Below are positions 61,385 to 64,000 of a DNA stretch of 64,000 bases, piece by piece. A program made the position numbers and the translations under genes. The stretch spans positions 4,243,001 to 4,307,000 of the forward strand of contig NZ_CP034783.1 in NCBI RefSeq assembly GCF_006094435.1. Reading direction: 5' to 3'. The notes beneath the pieces were generated by a model. It saw nothing but the letters and a program-made list of their open reading frames with translations, did not search any database and was not told where the DNA came from. Numbering within the stretch: position 1 is the first letter of the stretch; every line of letters starts with the position of its first letter. The DNA comes from Pseudomonas sp. MPC6 (GTDB lineage: Bacteria; Pseudomonadota; Gammaproteobacteria; Pseudomonadales; Pseudomonadaceae).

Positions 61385-61945
61385 ATGACTCAGTCAATGC
61401 GCTTCTTCCTATCGATCGTCCTCGCGACAGCCTCACTGGCCTCGGCGAGTTTGCTGAACACTGCAGGTGCGGCAACCGCCGAGGATCTGAATGCCGACTC
61501 CCGGCAAGCGTTGCAAACGCTTTACAAGGCCACGCCCTTTGCCGAAACCATTTCGCACAACGCCAAGGCGATACTGGTCTTTCCGAAAATCATCAAGGCC
61601 GGCCTGGTGTTTGGCGGCAGCTATGGTGAGGGCACATTGATGAAGGGCAAGCAAGTAGAGGCCTATTACAACTCCGTCACCGGATCATGGGGGCTGCAGG
61701 CAGGCGCCCAGTCCTATGGCTATGCGGTGTTCCTGATGACCGATAAAGCCGTGAAGTATGTCCGCGAAACCAAGGGCTGGGAAATCGGCGTAGGGCCGAC
61801 TGTGGTCGTGGTCGATGAAGGGGTGGCGAAGAATCTGTCCAGCTCCACCTTGAAGGACGACGCCTATGCGTTCATTTTCGACCAGCAGGGGTTAATGGCC
61901 GGGGTGAGCATCGAAGGCACCAAGATTTCCCTGATCAAGCGCTAA
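61385..61945 (+). CDS. SYLF/YSC84-domain lipid-binding protein, exported
   Basis: 186 residues with signal peptide (FFLSIVLATASLASASLLNTAGA). The rest is the SYLF domain: SRQALQTLYKATPFAETIS, AKAILVFPKIIKAGLVFGGSYGEG, and GAQSYGYAVFLMTD. The family binds lipids; bacterial members are secreted or periplasmic. Confidence 0.9.
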   Translation: MTQSMRFFLSIVLATASLASASLLNTAGAATAEDLNADSRQALQTLYKATPFAETISHNAKAILVFPKIIKAGLVFGGSYGEGTLMKGKQVEAYYNSVTGSWGLQAGAQSYGYAVFLMTDKAVKYVRETKGWEIGVGPTVVVVDEGVAKNLSSSTLKDDAYAFIFDQQGLMAGVSIEGTKISLIKR

Positions 61946-62041
61946 CGCCGGCTGTCTGGCGCAGGGATGCGCCAGATGAAAAAAAGTGCCCGGGCAGTGC
62001 GGCCTGAAAGCCGTGTTGATCTCAATAGCGTCCGCCTGAAA

Positions 62042-63145
62042 TCATTTCCCCGCCGCCGTCTTGAACTTGGTCCAGGTTCGCATGCGCGCCCGCATGTCGG
62101 ACTGGGGGATGTCCTTGCCGGGAATCAGCCGGGCATATGTGGCTTCATCGATGTAAATGTCCGGGTTGTCGCGCATGGTCGAATCGACACTTGGGCGAGC
62201 CTTGGCGTTGGAGGTCGGGTAGCCGGTGAAGTTGCTGATGGCGGCCATGTTCTCCGCACGCATGACGAAATTGATGAACGCGTAGGCGTATTCCGGATGC
62301 CGGGCGTCGACCGGAATCGCCATGGTGTCCATCCACACCGTGGTGCCTTCACGGGGAATGCGGTACTGGAACGCGGTGTTCTTGCCGGCGGAGTCCGCCG
62401 CCCGTTGTGCCTGGGTCATGTCGCCGCTGTAGCCGAGCGACAGGCACAGGTTGCCGTTCACCAGGTCGGTCACCGGCTGCGACTGGAACTTGCGGATGTA
62501 AGGTCTCAGCTTCAGCAACAGTTCACTCGCCGCCGCCAGGTCTTGCGGCTTTGCGCTACGAGGTTCGCGACCCAGGTAGTTGAGCACCACCGCCAGCACT
62601 TCGTCGGGCGAGTCGATCATGGAGATGCCGCAATCGGCAAATTTTGCGGCCAGTTCCGGTTTGAACAGCATGTCCAGGCTGTTGACCGGGGCATCCGCCA
62701 AACGCTGTTTGATTTGCCCGGCATTGTAGGTGAGGCCGATGGTCCCCCAGGTGTAGGGGACGGTGGCCTGGCTCGAATGTTCATACTGCGAACGCAGCTT
62801 CTGCAGGCCGGGCTCGATGTCACCCAGGGCGGTGAGTCGCGAGCGGTCCAGCGGTTGCAGGCTGCCGGCGCGCATCAAGCGTTCGGCGACGGTGTCGCCC
62901 GGGAAGATCAGGTCATACCCGCTGCCACCGGCGAGCATTTTGGCTTCCAGCGTCTCACTGCCATCCATGACGTCGTAGATTACCTTGATCCCGGTTTCGG
63001 CAGTGAACCGGCTGAGGGTGTCCTCGGCGAAATAGTCGGCCCAGTTGTACAGCCTGAGGGTCTTCTCATCCGCGTGCAGCACCGGCAGGGTACAGCCGAG
63101 CGCCAGGCCCAGGGCGCCGCTCAACAGCGTGTTGATCCTGTGCAT
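62042..63145 (-). CDS. Polyamine ABC transporter binding protein (PotF-like, second)
   Basis: 367 residues, the same length as the homologue at 56696 and the same landmarks: LRLYNWADYFAEDTLSRF, YDLIFPGDTVAERLMRAGSLQPL and YTWGTIGLTYNAGQI. Signal peptide ends near VLHA. It is one base from the AguB stop, so it is translated right after AguB and probably binds agmatine or putrescine. Confidence 0.9.
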   Translation of the reverse strand: MHRINTLLSGALGLALGCTLPVLHADEKTLRLYNWADYFAEDTLSRFTAETGIKVIYDVMDGSETLEAKMLAGGSGYDLIFPGDTVAERLMRAGSLQPLDRSRLTALGDIEPGLQKLRSQYEHSSQATVPYTWGTIGLTYNAGQIKQRLADAPVNSLDMLFKPELAAKFADCGISMIDSPDEVLAVVLNYLGREPRSAKPQDLAAASELLLKLRPYIRKFQSQPVTDLVNGNLCLSLGYSGDMTQAQRAADSAGKNTAFQYRIPREGTTVWMDTMAIPVDARHPEYAYAFINFVMRAENMAAISNFTGYPTSNAKARPSVDSTMRDNPDIYIDEATYARLIPGKDIPQSDMRARMRTWTKFKTAAGK

Positions 63146-63146
63146 A

Positions 63147-64000
63147 TCAAACCCCTTGAGTAGTCCAACGTGGATTGAGTTGACGACCGTCCTGAGTCAA
63201 TAACGCGCCGTACATCTCCGGGCGACGGTCGCGGTAGATTCCCCAGCTGCGGCGTTCTTCGCCCATGGCCGCCAGGTCCAGGCTGTGCACCAGCACGCCA
63301 GTACTGTCGCGGTCGGTCTCGGCGAGCAACTGGCCCTTGTGATTGCAGATGAAGGACGAGCCATAGAAGCTCATGTGCAGGGCAGGATCAGTGGTGGCCA
63401 CCTCGCGGCCGACGCGGTTGGCTGCCACTACCGGCAGTAGATTGGCGGCAGCGTGACCGCGCATGGTTATCTGCCAGTGGTCACGGGAATCCAGCGTTGC
63501 GCAGCCGGGCTCAGAGCCGATGGCGGTGGGAAACAGCAAGACTTCAGCGCCCATCAACGCCAGGCAGCGAGCGGTCTCGGGGAACCACTGGTCCCAGCAG
63601 ATCCCCACGCCGAGGCGCCCGAACGCCGTGTCCCAGACACGAAAACCGCTATCGCCAGGGCTGAAGTATTCCTTCTCCTGGTAGCCTATGGCGTTAGGAA
63701 TGTGGGTCTTGCGATACACACCCAGCAGGCGCCCGTCGGCATCAGCCACGCTCAATGAATTGAAACAGGCATTGCCGGCCTTTTCGAACCAGCTCAGCGG
63801 CAGCACCACCCCCAACTCCCTGGCCAGTGCGGCAAAGCGTTTGAGCACCGGGCTGTGCCGATACTCCTCGGCCAAGGCCAGGTGTTTATGGTTTTGCTCA
63901 ATGCAGAAGTACGGTGTGGCAAACAGTTCCTGCAACAAAATGACCTGGGCGCCCTTCCCGGCCGCCTCTCGCACCAGTTGCTCGGCCTGATCGAGATTGT
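63147..64000 (-). CDS. aguB: N-carbamoylputrescine amidase (partial; start beyond window)
   Basis: At least 284 residues of a nitrilase-superfamily amidase. The catalytic triad is Glu in ILLQELFATPYFC, Lys in YRKTHIPNAIGYQEK and Cys in VGICWDQWFPE; these stretches and the C-terminal WGIYRDRRPEMYGAL are typical of AguB, which converts N-carbamoylputrescine to putrescine, CO2 and ammonia. The N-terminus is cut by the window end. The frame is open to the last base. Confidence 0.9.
   Translation of the reverse strand, partial: NLDQAEQLVREAAGKGAQVILLQELFATPYFCIEQNHKHLALAEEYRHSPVLKRFAALARELGVVLPLSWFEKAGNACFNSLSVADADGRLLGVYRKTHIPNAIGYQEKEYFSPGDSGFRVWDTAFGRLGVGICWDQWFPETARCLALMGAEVLLFPTAIGSEPGCATLDSRDHWQITMRGHAAANLLPVVAANRVGREVATTDPALHMSFYGSSFICNHKGQLLAETDRDSTGVLVHSLDLAAMGEERRSWGIYRDRRPEMYGALLTQDGRQLNPRWTTQGV

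Overview
The window looks like chromosome of a fluorescent-group Pseudomonas. It is GC-rich, carries many paired REP/REPIN palindromes of the Pseudomonas type (arms built on GGAGC-GGCTTGCC), and encodes families typical of the genus: DUF6124, DUF2388, GlxA-type AraC regulators, AzlCD, DUF1302/DUF1329, and PotF/AguB polyamine genes. No rRNA, tRNA or CRISPR array was found. All calls come from reading the sequence and from family knowledge; no searches were run.

Layout. 1-6.5 kb is a scrambled accessory zone. It holds the end of a LysR gene, a structured leader plus a DUF6124 gene, a two-gene Septu-like (PtuA/PtuB) defence module, and a second LysR gene cut in two by about 1.9 kb of foreign DNA. 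That insert holds a DUF6124 fragment, a REP, an IS5 remnant and a small Rhs-core protein. 6.4-14.5 kb is ordinary metabolic and regulatory DNA (DinB, SDRs, a cyclase-like enzyme, two GlxA-type regulators, a PLP lyase, an ICMT-like membrane protein). At 14.57-15.74 kb an IS110-family element sits exactly inside a REP; its left end can fold as a bridge RNA whose guides match that REP. 15.7-26.5 kb holds a HAD phosphatase, a response regulator, an MXKDX-repeat protein with a periplasmic molybdopterin oxidoreductase and cytochrome b pair, an rRNA-type methyltransferase, a GNAT, a second small Rhs-core protein, a lipase-like hydrolase, an M15 peptidase, YceI and an NAD(P)-binding protein. 26.7-27.4 kb is a graveyard of leuC, leuD and LysR pieces.

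27.6-46.1 kb is a catabolic island. It contains a serine esterase, an AraC regulator, an export or uptake set (MMPL/RND, YCF48-like, DUF1329, DUF1302), a GntR regulator, and two divergent transcription units: FAH hydrolase, VOC dioxygenase and MhpA-like hydroxylase on the minus strand; DUF1185, Zn-alcohol dehydrogenase, cupin, FMN reductase and DUF1097 on the plus strand. The same palindrome (TTTTGTGCACAAA core) lies at both control regions, so the GntR protein probably governs the whole set. A hexuronate-type MFS transporter follows with its own pair of operator-like palindromes.

46.7-54 kb is again mixed accessory DNA: YdcF, a phosphoribosyltransferase remnant, MATE, a second copy of the structured leader with a different small ORF, a Fic protein, a truncated third leader copy, HIT, a small membrane protein and AzlCD. 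54.3-64 kb is mainly polyamine metabolism (LuxR-type regulator, class III aminotransferase, two PotF-like binding proteins, AguB), with a DUF4157 metalloprotease-like protein, an MFS carrier, an SDR and a SYLF-domain protein.

The most interesting unexplained signal is the leader family: three positions share a promoter, two short 5' hairpins, and in the two full copies a 16-bp stem enclosing a UUCG hairpin. Compensatory changes are visible, and the full copies sit in front of unrelated small ORFs.
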